A stretch of DNA of 64,000 nt, from the NCBI GenBank assembly GCA_035772405.1, contig JAYKKM010000309.1, positions 1,315,001-1,379,000 on the forward strand, given 5' to 3'. The position numbers and the translations under genes are program-made. This DNA comes from Chrysogorgia sp. JL179-B06. Taxonomy: Eukaryota > Cnidaria > Anthozoa > Scleralcyonacea > Chrysogorgiidae. Position 1 is the first letter of the stretch. Every line of letters begins with the position of its first letter. The notes beneath the pieces were generated by a model. It was given only the letters and a program-made list of their open reading frames with translations, was not told where the DNA came from and searched no databases. Positions 34,014 to 45,863 of the stretch are shown here, one piece after another.

Positions 34014-34067
34014 TTTTATCCGATTGAATTTCCACTTCTATCCCTTCGTTCCGGTCTTCTTCTTTGT
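34014..34067 (-). CDS. Mini-exon, type B (54 nt, phase 1-1)
   Basis: Acceptor TTAAATAG, donor GTAGCAC. The 54-nt frame is open in phase 1: (D)-K-E-E-D-R-N-E-G-I-E-V-E-I-Q-S-D-K-(S). It parallels the core of the exon at 5531 (D-R-T-E-Q-E-K-G-I-E-M-T-E-I) and lies only 113 bp downstream, in the minus-strand sense, of the exon at 34181. Highly acidic with no recognised domain. Confidence 0.55.
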
Positions 34068-34180
34068 CTATTTAAATCGAAAATAATTAAAATATTTCGC
34101 TTATTTCTAGCACATTGGCGCACACTACAGTATGCATGATTTACCATATTATAATAAAATCTAGTTAATTCGTGCGTTAC

Positions 34181-34267
34181 CTTTCAATACTTGGTCGCTT
34201 TCATTAACAGGAAGAAGTGGGTCAATAATGGATGGTTCGTCATTCTCTTCCTCAAACTTTGATACTT
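34181..34267 (-). CDS. Mini-exon (87 nt, phase 1-1)
   Basis: Acceptor TCTAATTAG, donor GTAACG. Open in phase 1: it starts (E)-V-S-K-F-E-E-E-N-D-E-P-S and ends V-N-E-S-D-Q-V-L-K-(G). The end resembles the E-S-D-P-A-S-K-(G) end of the exon at 4223, and the acceptor context CTAATTAG is shared with it. Length 29 codons. Probably a shortened or diverged type A exon. Confidence 0.6.
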
Positions 34268-34394
34268 CTAATTAGAAAGAGAAGATATATTTTTATAGTT
34301 TCTTAACAGATTTTACATGATGTATAGCTATTATGTTAAACCTGAGACGTTGTGGTAAATAATATTTCTTTGTAGACACATGCAACATGTCAAC

Positions 34395-35335
34395 ATGTCA
34401 AATATGATATAACCATAACAATATCCACTATACTCAACATCGATATCACAAACATAGCCACAGGCATGACACCACCTCAATCACAATCATCTTCATTGTC
34501 ACTACAATATTTACCATAAATGTCACTCTATTACCATCATCAATTACTAACATAATTAGCGTTTTATTACATATTAATTTAATTGCCTATTTTATTCCGA
34601 TAATATTCGGTAGCATTATCACCGCCACCATTAGCATAATAATCACATAAATTAGACATAAATCTCAAGCACAATCGCCATCACCATCACAGTCATCAGC
34701 ATTATATCCAGTGCCATTACAAACGCCATCCAGTGGCAATACCAATATAATCACCATCACCGTCGTCATGGTAATATGACAAATCATCGCAATCGTATAT
34801 AGCTACCACTATCATCACCATCACGAATAGGAACAAAAGCACCTTAGATAAAAAAGTATTATGATTTCAATGATGTTTTTTCTTTGATTATTTCCAATTG
34901 AAAACAAAAATACGTTTAGCTTATTGCGATAATCTAGTATGTGTATCTAGTATTTTACCTTTTGAAAGCGTTATAATTATCGTCATAATCACTATATGCA
35001 TTATATTATTTTCATAACCATCAGAATCATCGTTATCATCATCATTGAAAGCAGCAGTACCACCATAATCGAAAGAACCATCATAATTACCATAATCATA
35101 ATTACCATAATCATAATCATCATCACAATCGTCGGAATCATCATCAACACCACCATCATCAAATCACCATTACAGCAACCGTCATGATCACCACAAATCA
35201 TTACCTTCTCAACAAGTAACACCATTTGTAGTCTCCATTACTAAAACCATTATGATTGCCGTGAAAAATAAAGTAAGCTAATATCCTTATCATCAACACC
35301 ATACTCACAATCATCAGCACAACAAAAAATTCACA
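34395..35335 (+). repeat. Long CAT/ATC-rich low-complexity region
   Basis: Imperfect CATCACCATCA, ATAATCATCA and similar units over about 900 bp between the mini-exons at 34181 and 35594. Open frames of Ile/Met/Thr inside it are compositional artefacts. A 33-nt minus-strand stretch at 34959-34991 between AG and GTAAAAT is open in phase 1 but too short to support. Confidence 0.75.
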
Positions 35336-35593
35336 ATATCAACATAATGATAAAGGGCCACTGGTTTATCAGTTTTTACTGTTATGTGTATTACCCTCTT
35401 GAAATAAAGGTGATTTTATTTGATTTGATTTGAATAACAATAATAACAATTATATCACCACGTAATAACAATATCACCACAACCAACAACAGAAACACAA
35501 CCAACAACAGCAAAAAAAACACTTTAGATAAAACAACGAATCTTTAACTATAATTGCCGCTATTTTCCATTGATTGAACTTTCATTTGGGTAC

Positions 35594-35653
35594 CTCTTAT
35601 TTCAGTAACATCCACTGGTCGTCCTTCTTCATTCTGAAATCCTTCTTCTGATC
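35594..35653 (-). CDS. Mini-exon, type B (60 nt, phase 1-1)
   Basis: Acceptor TTCATACAG, donor GTACCC. Open in phase 1 for 20 codons: (G)-S-E-E-G-F-Q-N-E-E-G-R-P-V-D-V-T-E-I-R-(G). The E-x-G-x-x-V-x-V-T-E-I core matches the exons at 5531 and 34014. Flanked on both sides by CAT/ATC tracts. Confidence 0.55.
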
Positions 35654-35679
35654 CTGTATGAAGTTAATATACGAAATAT

Positions 35680-35935
35680 CACCATAATCTGCGTCACCTC
35701 AATCATGACAAGCACCGCCATCTCAATTCTCACCACTATCATCATCACCATATTAACAAGCATACGAATCACGATTGTCATCGGCAGCGATCAGTATTCA
35801 TAATCACCATATGCATTATATTCGTTTTGATAACTGTCATAACCGTTGCTACCATCATTATGACCACAATCATCAAAAGTTATCACAATTATCAAATATC
35901 ACAATTATCAAAAGATCAAAAACCACAATTATCAA
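35680..35935 (+). repeat. CAT/ATC-rich low-complexity tract
   Basis: CATCATCACCAT-type units followed by a short duplication of 'atcacaattatcaaaa' at about 35885-35940. Confidence 0.7.
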
Positions 35936-37736
35936 AAGATAATAGAGAGGCATGGTGAGGAAATAAAATCAGTTTTTGCATCGAAATATTCGTTGCTAAG
36001 GGCGTTGCTTAGGAGAAAAATGCAGACCAGCCTTGGAATATGTCGAATTTTCAAAATTTCTATCCTTGAAATCGAAAATATTCTCTCCATTAGCTATTCT
36101 AACAAGGTAAACAATTGAATTTATGTATAAACAAGACGCCCGCACTCGGGCTACTTTAGGCTAGCCTGTGCAAGCTAGGACAGGCTATACTTTAACTCTT
36201 TGGCACATTGAAGACTATGGTGTAACAAGCTAAACAGCTTGAAGAAACATTATTTCTTCCCAAAACCAACATTTTGAACAAGAAACATATTTATAATTTT
36301 AGTGCATTTATAATTTGAGCATGCTCACCTCATTTGGGAACGGTCATTATTTATGAATCAAAATACTGGATTGGGCAAAATTGACCCAGGGTCATGAAAT
36401 ATTTTGCCCTCATTTCTACGGGCTATGACATTTTTTTGTTCATCAAGAGTAACACACAATAATTAAAAAGTGTATAATAAAAAAGTGTAAAACACAATAA
36501 GATGAGCACAAGCACACATAAAAACAAAGTGTTTGTGTTTTTAAAAAAACAAAACCATAAATTTTCTTCTTACATTATTTATGTTCATGTGTGAAACAGC
36601 ATTTTAAAAGTTCTGAAACGAGACTGTCTCATGAGTGTGGAAATGCACCAGTCCTGCAACTTTCAAAACAACATGCATTTCCATATTTCATCGGATGTGC
36701 CCATGATCTCACAAGGATCAACCTTATTAAATTCACCAATTATGCTTGTTTGGACAGGCTTAAAAAAATGTATTCCCTGATAGTGGGTCAAGAAAATATT
36801 TGAATTAATAGCTCTCTCTCTCCAACCCAGTAAACCCTATAAATAATTACCATGGTCCCTAATTAGTATTGGATAATTGACAAATTACTGTGATGACATG
36901 GTTGCTGAGAAAACTCAGATACCGAGCCAGCTTGCCTCCATATAATCAAGGACAAAAATCACTTTTAAAGGTGTGTACAATTGTGTCTGGCTGTGCAGAT
37001 CAACTAACATGCAGTTGGCAAACAACAACAATTTGTGCAGTGAGGGACAATGAAAATACATGGCTGCACAAGATGTCAATGGAAAACCAGCGAACAATAA
37101 CAAACACTTCATCGATTGGCTGGAGTTGATCTGGATTGGATTTGGTCTGGGTGTCAGATACGAGATGTTCATTTGTATTAAGCATCTGCATTCAATATGA
37201 ACAGTCGATACATAGCTATAGGTCAACCGTGTATTCAATTCATTTTGCCAACTCAACAATGACGACAGTTCAATCAAAACCAAAGCTGTGTGTCTAAATA
37301 TTTACAAAATGTGTGAATAGACAACTAATAAAATGTATATATAATATACATTCATTTACCAAGCCAATATATTAAATAACTTACACATATTATTATTATA
37401 TAGATTAAGATTTGATGAAATTATAATGAAAACAAGAGTATCTGACTTTGAGTCATTATCAGCAATATAAACTTCTAAAGATAACTGGGAACTTTTTGCT
37501 TTGTGAAATACTGAAACAGAGTTGTTTGATGATTTATAAGGCAAAACCTGTGACTGTGCATGGACAGTTATACTAAATAACTACAAACTATAAACTGTTG
37601 AATCGCATAATGGTTAATGATCACATCGACTTTATTTTGCATGATATTTGCAACAACACAATAAACAATACAAGCAAAAATAAAACAAATGACAAATATT
37701 ACAGTTACCTCAATACATTTAACGTATTTCAATTAC

Positions 37737-37971
37737 CGTCTGATTTCAATACAGCATTTATATAACCTGTCAAGTCGGATTCATCAACGACAACGTTCTT
37801 CGTGCTTCTTCTTCGTGCTTCTTTTTCTTCGATTATCGTGGAAATTGTAGCTTGTTGTAGCTTGTAGCTTGGGTAGGCTGTGACGAAAAAGCTGTTGAGA
37901 TCTATGATGCAACAAGATACTTCCCAGCCAAATAACTTCGAAAACTTCCAAGCAATCGCTGGCAAAAACAC
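37737..37971 (-). CDS. Exon-like minus-strand ORF, unknown
   Basis: The frame runs leftward from 37971, contains a charged segment (TIIEEKEARRRSTKN) and DESDLTGYINAVLKSD, and ends at a plausible phase-1 donor GTAATTG at 37736. It lies inside a possible transposon (36135-38245), so it may be a transposon exon and not part of the mini-exon gene. No function can be assigned. Confidence 0.3.
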
Positions 37972-38077
37972 TTCACTTTATAGTCACGAAAAAGTTGTCG
38001 GGATCTATGATTCAACAAGATACTTCGCAGCCACATGATAACTTCGAACACTTCCAAGCAATCAACACTTCGCTTTA
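37877..38077. repeat. Direct duplication of about 100 bp
   Basis: 'cacgaaaaag(c/t)tg(t/c)(t/c)g(a/g)gatctatgat' followed by 'caacaagatacttc(c/g)cagcca' and 'cttccaagcaatc' occurs twice, offset by about 104 bp, with few differences. Confidence 0.7.
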
Positions 38078-38245
38078 ATATTCCTCAGTGCGCGTACAAA
38101 GATTGAGACGCCTGGGTTACGAGGCAGTGCCTCAGTTTCGCAAAGCCTGTTGGGTCCATAACTCGACCAAAAAAATACGACCAAAAAAACTACTAATAAC
38201 ACTGGAACCTAAACTCGGCTAAAGCCCGAGTAATAAAAAAGTTGT

Positions 38246-38826
<581 letters not shown>

Positions 38827-39021
38827 CTTTAGTAATCCTCAATCAACAAGGAAACCATCAACAAACGTGATAGTTTTTACAGAAATAAGTAAGTTAATAT
38901 ATATAAATATTTATATATATATATATGTATATGTATATGTATAAACAAGAATAATTAATATTATATTAAATAAAGTTGAAGAGGCATCTATTAATAAACG
39001 TTCGTTTAAAGCGATCAGTTC

Positions 39022-40550
39022 TTACTTTAGGAAGTATATATAGTCATGGCCTCGTTCTCTCAGTATACGAGTTCTCTTGCATGGCAATAAGTCATTCAGT
39101 GGGTTACATGGGTTTGCTGTAATCATTTTCCACATCTTACGGTCTCTATCATCTATCATTTCTTTTATAGTAATAAGGTCAGAAATATAACCAAATCTAT
39201 AAGCTCGGCGAAGAAAGCTATCAATCTGGCTCAAATACTTCGAGTCATAAGCACTACCCCAGACTTCAACTCCGAAATAGAAAATGGACAGAACCAGACT
39301 GTTAAAAAGCAGATTTAGGTCTTCCTTGGTATAACCATAGTGTTTACACACCCGTAATATATGGAGTCTACTACTTGCTTTAGTGATCAAAAATTTAAAG
39401 TGCTTATCCCAGTTATTTGGGTTATCCTGAAAGGTTATCCCTAACAATTTTAGAAAATCTCTACGTTTAATATCTTCAATAGGGTCCGGGAGGGGCTTTT
39501 GAACATTACCATGAATGACCATTTCCCAGGTTTTTCCCAAATTAAGAACCATCCGATTTATCCCCGCCCAAGCCTTGATGTTAGATACCTCCTCAATAGA
39601 GCTGTCAATTCAATCATCTCTAAATGGAACAATTAGGGTCAGGTCATCAGCATATTTAATTAAGGTGTTTTGAACTGGGTAAAGGGCCTGAATGTCATTT
39701 ACCATTACTGAAAAGATAATGGGACCTAGGATGGTTCCTTGGGGTACGCCCTTATTAATAGGTAAGAAATCAGTAAGAATTCCATCAACCTTGACCCTCT
39801 GTTTTCTCTCCGAGAGAAAACTTATAATCCAGTTAAGTATGTATGGATTAATGTTTAAGAATTTCAACTTATCACAGATAATATCATGGGGGACAGAGTC
39901 GAATGCCTTACTAAAATCATATGAAAAAATTCTAACCGAGCTAGCTTTCTTATCTAACAGTTGAAGCCATGTGTGCTGACAATTAATAAGGGCCATGGTG
40001 GAGTTTATCCCCTTTTTATACGCATATTGATCAGAACTAATACTTTCAGTATTAAGATTAGATAGTTCACTCTTACACACAACTCTCTCAAATAATCTCA
40101 TAATTACATCAGTAACGGAGATAGGGCGAAGCTGATTATTGCCGAGTAAAGGGGCTTCCTTTGGGATCGGAGAGACGTTGGCAAGTTTCCATAAATCAGG
40201 TACTGCTTGATGGTAAAGAGAAGAGTTGAAAACTGAAGTAACAACGGGAGCCAGATCATAAGCATAATCCCGCCAAAACCAAAAGGGTAGCTCGTCAGGT
40301 CCACAGCTTGTACGCTTGATGTTGAGTAAGAAGTTCCGTACAGTATAGACTGATAACACTGGAACACGTGTGCCATCTGGGATGTCAACTGGAGTAGGGG
40401 CAACATAATTCAGATCAGTATTGATTTCTTGAAAATACTTATTTATATCCATAGGATCCAAAATGTTACTAATAGGAGCAATACTACCATTCCGCCCAGT
40501 AATAGTGTTTACTATTGCCCACCATTTTTTGCTAGCTTTAGGATGTTCTA

Positions 40551-40551
<1 letters not shown>
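39022..40551 (-). pseudogene. Jockey/CR1-like LINE reverse transcriptase, single nonsense codon
   Basis: The minus-strand frame runs from the (TA)n tract at 40552: EHPKASKKWWAIVNTITGRN, RTSCGPDELPFWFW, NNQLRPISVTDVIMRLFERV, SYDFSKAFDSVPHDII, NKGVPQGTILGPIIFSV and YADD near 39652, then MVLNLGKTWEMVIHG, KLLGITFQDN and the C-terminal thumb (FYFGVEVWGSAYDSKYL), ending at 39022. The only interruption is a TGA at 39610-39612 with the frame continuing in phase on both sides. The endonuclease half is absent because the element stops at the microsatellite. Recent, 5'-truncated insertion. Confidence 0.85.

Positions 40552-40596
<45 letters not shown>
40552..40596. repeat. (TA)n microsatellite at LINE 5' truncation point
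   Basis: About 22 TA units exactly at the 5' end of the minus-strand LINE, mirroring the arrangement at 9809-9995. Confidence 0.9.
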
Positions 40597-40599
<3 letters not shown>

Positions 40600-41384
40600 A
40601 CACTGCACTCGTCTTCCTTGTTCTGATACTGTAGATTATCATAATAACACACAACGTCCATCGGGTTTTATTTTTGACAACACATAGAAAACTGTTTTTT
40701 CCAATTGTTCATCAAGTTTTCTTGGTATCAGCAGTTTCTTGTAACACATATATCCCTGTACATGCGTTTTTCAGTTAGCAAGGAGGAACAGGTCCACGAC
40801 GAGAGTTCAAACGTCGTGTTGGAACAGCGAACGACAAAAGATAGGAAAATGTAAAACAATTTTTTTGGAAAATGGGAAGAAATGAGGATTCATGGCAAAA
40901 TAAGACACTAAATCACCATCATGATGTGAAAAAACAAAATACAGGAAGACGAGTAGCTTTAAAATACTCTAGTAACAGAAACGACTCTGCTATTCGACGT
41001 CATACTTGAATGCTAAGGATAATCTCTATAACCTTTGCGATTTTGCCAAAATCTTAATCCTGTTGTTTACTCTGAAACATCTTGCACGTACAAGACCTCC
41101 AAGGTGTCGTTCTGTTTGTTTAAGTACCAAGAATACTACTAAGTTCATGCTATCAACTTTTCGATATTTGACTTCCATTGATGAAACATGAACGTCGTTT
41201 CAAAATATATTTCACCGTCGTTAAATGAGAAGTAACAAAGTGAATGCGCATGCGCGAATGATTGATTTATGACAACCATAACATATGCGACCGGTTTAAA
41301 ATTATATAGCAATTTCATTCCATCCTCTTCTTCTGCGTTTCATTTGACCCTAAAACCTAATTTTCAAAAGAGAAAAACATATAC
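40597..41384. other. Non-coding stretch before BEL/Pao remnant
   Basis: No LTR or coding signal of the BEL element could be recognised here. Confidence 0.3.
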
Positions 41385-42164
41385 AATCTTGGGAAACCGT
41401 ACATAATAGCTAAGGCACATGTGAAGAAATTGGAGAACTTACCACCCCTGTAGCAGACGTATGGACCAAGTTTGCTGGCGTTTTCCAGACATCTCGAGAT
41501 TGCAGATAAGACCCTAATGGCAGGCAAGGGGCATGAGTACACGAGTGAGTTAAATCATGGCAATACTCTGCGAGAGTTAAACCGAAAGTTTCCATTGTTC
41601 ATGAGAATCAAGTGGACGGAGTGTGCAGGAGCAATTATCGAAAGTGGACGATGGCCCGGTTTGCACACTCCCTTCGATTTGTTAAAAGAAAAGCTACACT
41701 TGTGAACAATAAATTCGGTGAAGATCTTAGTACAAGTGCTTTGAAGGGGAAGAATGAGAGTTGGAAGGGTAATGGTCGATCAATGTGATCATTAGCAGCA
41801 GGAACATGCAAGCGCCAGAATGGTAAACAATAATTTTTACTTGGCAAACCAAGTTGTTCACAGTGTTCCGGTCAACACAGCATTTGGAGATGTGACAAAT
41901 TTAAGAACTATCCAATCAAGAAACGAAGAAGTTGCTTCAAGAACATGATCTTTGTATCAAGTGTCTGAGTAGTGGCCACTACGCAAGAACATGCCCTAAG
42001 ACTAATTTCAAATGCCAAAAGGAAGGATGCAGCAAAGAGCATAACACGTTATTACAATCCCCTGCATCTGAGCCTGTTGGTAAAGGAGGCGATATGAATC
42101 ATAAGAGTCAAGAAACAAAAGGTACCAGCAAATTAAAGCAACATACATCCAACAGATAGTTGAT
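41385..42164 (+). pseudogene. BEL/Pao gag remnant with CCHC zinc knuckles
   Basis: Begins with IIAKAHVKKLENLPPL, then LEIADKTLMAGKGHEYTSEL and FPLFMRIKWTECAGAIIESG, a BEL/Pao gag core. The nucleocapsid follows: C-S-Q-C-S-G-Q-H-S-I-W-R-C, then C-I-K-C-L-S-S-G-H-Y-A-R-T-C (a canonical CCHC knuckle) and a CxxxGCSKEHNTLL box. Frameshifts separate these parts. The remainder of the element continues at 42492 after a SINE insertion. BEL elements replicate through an RNA intermediate with their own integrase; this copy is dead. Confidence 0.8.
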
Positions 42165-42409
42165 GTTGTGGTCTGGTTGTTACCACACATGTGTATGAGC
42201 TGGGAGACACAGGTTCAAATCCTGGTCGGACATCCACTCAAGATCTTAAAAATAATTGAGGAGAAAGTCTTGCCTTTGCAATAATATCAGCAAATGGCAA
42301 GACGTTCGGGTCTTCTCGGATAACGAACTTAAATCGTAGGCCCTCGGAACCCCTATAATTGGGCTCCTAGCCTGTTGGGATATTCCGTTCACCTACGAGT
42401 GATAAATCT

Positions 42410-42440
<31 letters not shown>

Positions 42441-42491
42441 CTAAACTAAACTAAACTAAACTAAACTAAACTAAACTAAACTAAACTAAAC
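42165..42491 (+). mobile_element. tRNA-derived SINE with (ACTAA)n tail inside BEL
   Basis: A head with TGGTCTGGTTG (A-box-like, 42169) and GGTTCAAATCC (B-box, 42212) is followed by the body 'gtcttctcggataacgaac' and 'ggccctcggaacccctata', then about 16 ACTAA units at 42413-42491. It interrupts the BEL element between gag and protease. This SINE body type is widespread in cnidarians by recollection. Confidence 0.75.
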
Positions 42492-43833
42492 TGCTGCAAC
42501 CGGGGCAGGTGAGCCAGTTTCAGTCTCATTGTGGTTCTTGTAAAAATTCGAGCAAAGGGAAGTAGTCAACCAGCTGGATAGCGTATCTGCGGTTATTATT
42601 TGCCATGAACGATTGCAGAAGCTTGGCGCCAGTGGCACAACACTGGACTTTACATTAACTGGTATGACTGGATCAGAGAAGGTGGAGAGTCGATTAGTGG
42701 ATGTTGTGGTAACCTCCATGGATGAGGCAGTATCAGTGGAACTGTCAAATGCCAGAACGGTAAAACGGGTGCCAATTTCAGAGAGCTGTGTCACCAAAAA
42801 CGAAGACATTGAATCTTGGCCTCACCTACATTATATTGAATTACAAGTGTTGGAAGTTGGAGAAGCCGTGTTGGTGATTGGACTTCAGGAGAAACCTGGC
42901 TGGTTCTTACCAATATGGAGTATAGAACGGGAGGCGAAAGGGATCCCGTAGCAGTCATGTATAGTTTAGGATGTACGGTGATATGTCCTGTTGATGACCA
43001 AACGGACAGTCCTTCCTGTTCAGCGAATTTTGCCCGTATGGTGGATAGCACTGTCACTTGTGTCACTTATCAATATTCGAAAGACGAAACACTGTACCTA
43101 TTCCCAAAGTCAAAGCAACTTCCTAAATTTCCCGAACAAGCAGCTAGATGATACGGCTGAAATGGTTCATACCAAGAACGGTTGTGAACCTAAGTTGAAT
43201 TGCGAGGCAGAAGATCCCAGGACCTTATTCCCATGGGAAGATGAAATTGAACGCCAGCGTTAGAATGATGATCTAAACCAGCAGTTAGCAAGACTGCAGA
43301 AAACAGACTTGGAAGACTCGCTTGTGGAGACCAAGTCTGCCCTTCGATCCAAGATAAAAGAGCACTGGAGATGATGGAAAAAACTCTGAAGAGAGTTGAT
43401 GGACACTAGCAAGTTGCTTTGCACTGGCGAAGGAATCCACCATACTTACCCAACAACAATGTAGTAGCAGAAAGAAGGGGTCTGCATTTGAAGAAACGCT
43501 GAGAGACTGCTGAGGGATGAAAATATATTACATAATGACCGAGCAACGATGAATGACTACCTTGAAAAGGACATGCGGAGCAGATTCCTAAAGATGTGTT
43601 AGAAAGAATGGACAGATCCATTATGGTATCTTCCTCGTCACCCAGTAATGCATCCTCTGAAACCTGAAAAGATGCGAGTAATTTATGATTGTGCGAACAC
43701 ATATAGAAGGACATCCTTGAATCAACAACTGATGCAAGCTGGTCTGAACCAGATGAATCAATTAGTTGGTGTATTGATTTGGTTCGGACAAGAAATCATT
43801 GGATTGGTTGCCGACATAGACCGGGACGCATTG
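42492..43833 (+). pseudogene. BEL/Pao protease and start of reverse transcriptase
   Basis: TAATGAGEPVSVSLW, LGASGTTLDFTLTGMTGS, VESRLVDVVVTSMDEA and ISESCVTKNEDIESWPHL are the BEL protease and linker region. PVAVMYSLGCTVICPVDD, NNNVVAERRGLHLKK and WYLPRHPVMHPLKPEKMRVI lead into RT, which breaks at LVADIDRDAL where a MITE is inserted. Several frameshifts and stops. Confidence 0.8.
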
Positions 43834-44960
43834 TAGCCTGCGTGGCGGTGTCAGGGAGGGGGTGCGGAAAGGCGAAGTGGGGAGGGGGAGGGGACGCCTG
43901 CACGAAAGACCCATGATTTTGGATTTCCGCCCACATGAAGAACTGTCAAAAACAACAAATCAGCGACTAGCGGGCTTTCCTCAATTATTAAAACATTTCA
44001 CTTCGGGCTGAATCGTGAAATATCCATGTCTGAAACTCCGTAAATGCCTTGACTGCATCTGGTGGAAAATGAGATTTAATTCGAAATTTATTCAAGCAAT
44101 CGTGTAGACATAGAAGCACATAGTTGATTCTGGAAGTGGCTTGTGAATCAATCGGCTTTGCATTACTACTACGCAGTAAAAAATTCTCCGAGAGGGTTTG
44201 TAGGTCTTGCGGCAGTAAAAATATGAATTGCTTTTGAACTTTATAACTTTATTAAAGAAATATTAACACATGCGAAAGAAGGAGTCAGCAATGTTCCACC
44301 AACCGATAACATTAATAGCCCTGATAGAATGAAGCGACATCTGACTACCGAGCACCGTAACTCCAGAATGGGATTTGGCCAAGAAATTTCATAGGCAAGA
44401 CAACGTTGAAACCATTACTTATCTACGTCTAGCTGTAAGTCACTTTCTTATGAAACGTCGAAGGAATTATCCGAAGGGCCAGAGAGCACTGTTGAAATAC
44501 CTGATGACAAGGGCAAGGTAAAAATCACAATAATAGCTGCTTCCCCTGCCGACTGATGATCAAGCGCTCGCGCAAACGTCTGGTAAATCTACTAAATCCA
44601 TAATTAAACTCTCGTCAAATCCCGTAAGTAATACCATCAAAACTTGATAGCAGCTCCATCGCTGCAACTTTTTGTTCCTATTTTAATTTAAAACTACGAC
44701 CAGCAACGAACTGAAGATCCGTTAAAGCTCTCGAAACAAAATCCTATCAACACTGGTTTTTCTAATGTCGCCATTTTTAAATGTTTATTTCCTGACAGGA
44801 AACCCTGAATACTAATGAGTTGAGTTAACCAATCTGAATTTAGCGTCTTCTGGTGGACGCAGAAATCCAAAAACATGGGTCTGTCGTGCAGGCCTTTCAT
44901 CCGCCCTCGTCCCAGTCTCCGGCCCCCTCACAATCCCCTAAACACCTGCTTTGCAGGCTA
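43834..44960. mobile_element. Long-TIR MITE (1127 bp) inside BEL RT, 9-bp target duplication
   Basis: Starts TAGCCTGCGTGGCGG and ends GCAGGCTA. The reverse complement of the right end matches the left for about 100 bp, with shared GCCTGCACGA and GACCCATG-TTTTGGATTTC blocks. Flanks gacgcattg (43825-43833) and gatgcattg (44961-44969) fit a 9-bp duplication with one change. Long TIRs and 9-bp duplications suggest a Mutator-like origin; hAT or P (8 bp) are alternatives. The short internal frames show no transposase. Confidence 0.75.
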
Positions 44961-45398
44961 GATGCATTGCGATTTCTATGATGGCCAAATGCTGATCTAT
45001 CTGTAGAGATGGAAGAATATCGAATGGTTAAACATCTGTTTAGAGCCACATCGTCAACTAGCGTTGCCAATTTCTGCTTCAGAAAGACGGCTGAATTCCA
45101 TAGAGTTCTATGATGTTACAATAGAGACGGTGCAGCGCAACATGAATGTGGATGATATGATGAAGTCGATAAGTACAACAAGTAAGGCGATAACGTTGGT
45201 AAGCCAATCGAGAGAGTTACTGGAAAGAGGTGGTTTTAATTTCCAATTTATGTTTCTTTTCGTCTCATGAAGTGGTACAGCAATGGCAGAGAAGTACTGT
45301 CTTCAATCCCATAATCCGAAAGAGCCAAATCTGTGGTCGATTTATATATGGAACGACTTCCCACCGAGAGCGCACTTGGTCTTAAGTGGAATACTGAA
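44961..45398 (+). pseudogene. BEL/Pao reverse transcriptase, middle part
   Basis: RT resumes after the MITE: RATSSTSVANFCFRKTAEF, DVTIETVQRNMNVDDMMKSI, ELLERGGFNF, then RKSQICGRFIYG / VVDLYMERLPTESALGLKWN. The stretch ends at W-N-T-E where the next insertion begins. Confidence 0.75.
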
Positions 45399-45863
45399 AG
45401 AGTGAGTGTCAACCGTCGTGCACTGCGCGTTTGTCTTTACCTTCCGTATACGATAACGAAGTGTTTTGAAGTGCTTCGTTGCAAACTTGAAGTGGTAAAT
45501 ACCTCGGAAATTCGTCAAGTCTTCTCATAAAACCCTATAGAGGCTTTCTTACTCATCCATAATCCAAATACGTCGATTTAAAACCTGATTTGTTTGTTTG
45601 AACCTCGTCACTTGGTCTTCCAAGCTTCGCGTCAGTCAAGGCTGACATAATTCGAAACGACGGTCAAGAAAACGTCGAGTTTTGTGAAAAATGCAGAAAT
45701 AATTACTTTCTAAGGTATGCCTTCTTTCAATTAAAAGAAAAAATTAATAATTTATATCAAGGATTGACAAGATATTTACGGATGAGTTCACCAAGGGAAT
45801 TTCGTGCTTCAAAAAATGGCCGACCGAGCGTGCAATGCGCCACAGTTGACGTACATTCACACT
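45399..45863. mobile_element. 465-bp MITE inside BEL, TGAA target duplication
   Basis: TGAA occurs at 45395-45398 and 45864-45867; removing one copy plus 45399-45863 rejoins the BEL frame without a shift. The termini AGAGTGAGTGT and, reverse-complemented, AGTGTGAATGT match at 9 of 11 positions. There is no coding capacity. Confidence 0.65.

Larger units (their letters stand above)
36135..38245. mobile_element. Unassigned element with ACTCGGGCT-bearing inverted ends
   Basis: GCACTCGGGCTACTTTAGGC near 36141 is mirrored by the reverse complement of AGCCCGAGTAAT near 38223-38234 (ACTCGGGCTTTAG). Inside are weak open frames without a recognised domain (36591-36803 plus, 36890-37129 plus, 36915-37283 minus) and the exon-like frame at 37737-37971. 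Two direct copies of about 100 bp occur at 37877-38077. This may be a decayed DNA transposon; I cannot name it. Confidence 0.3.

Noticed and set aside
34959..34991. Possible 33-nt minus-strand mini-exon
   Set aside because: Phase and splice dinucleotides fit, but it is too short and lies in low-complexity sequence.
34996..35225. Ile/Met/Thr-rich ORFs on both strands
   Set aside because: CAT/ATC low-complexity sequence is open in several frames by composition.
35201..35260. Minus-strand exon between TTTTAG and GTAATG
   Set aside because: The phase-1 frame contains a stop; length and phases do not match the series.
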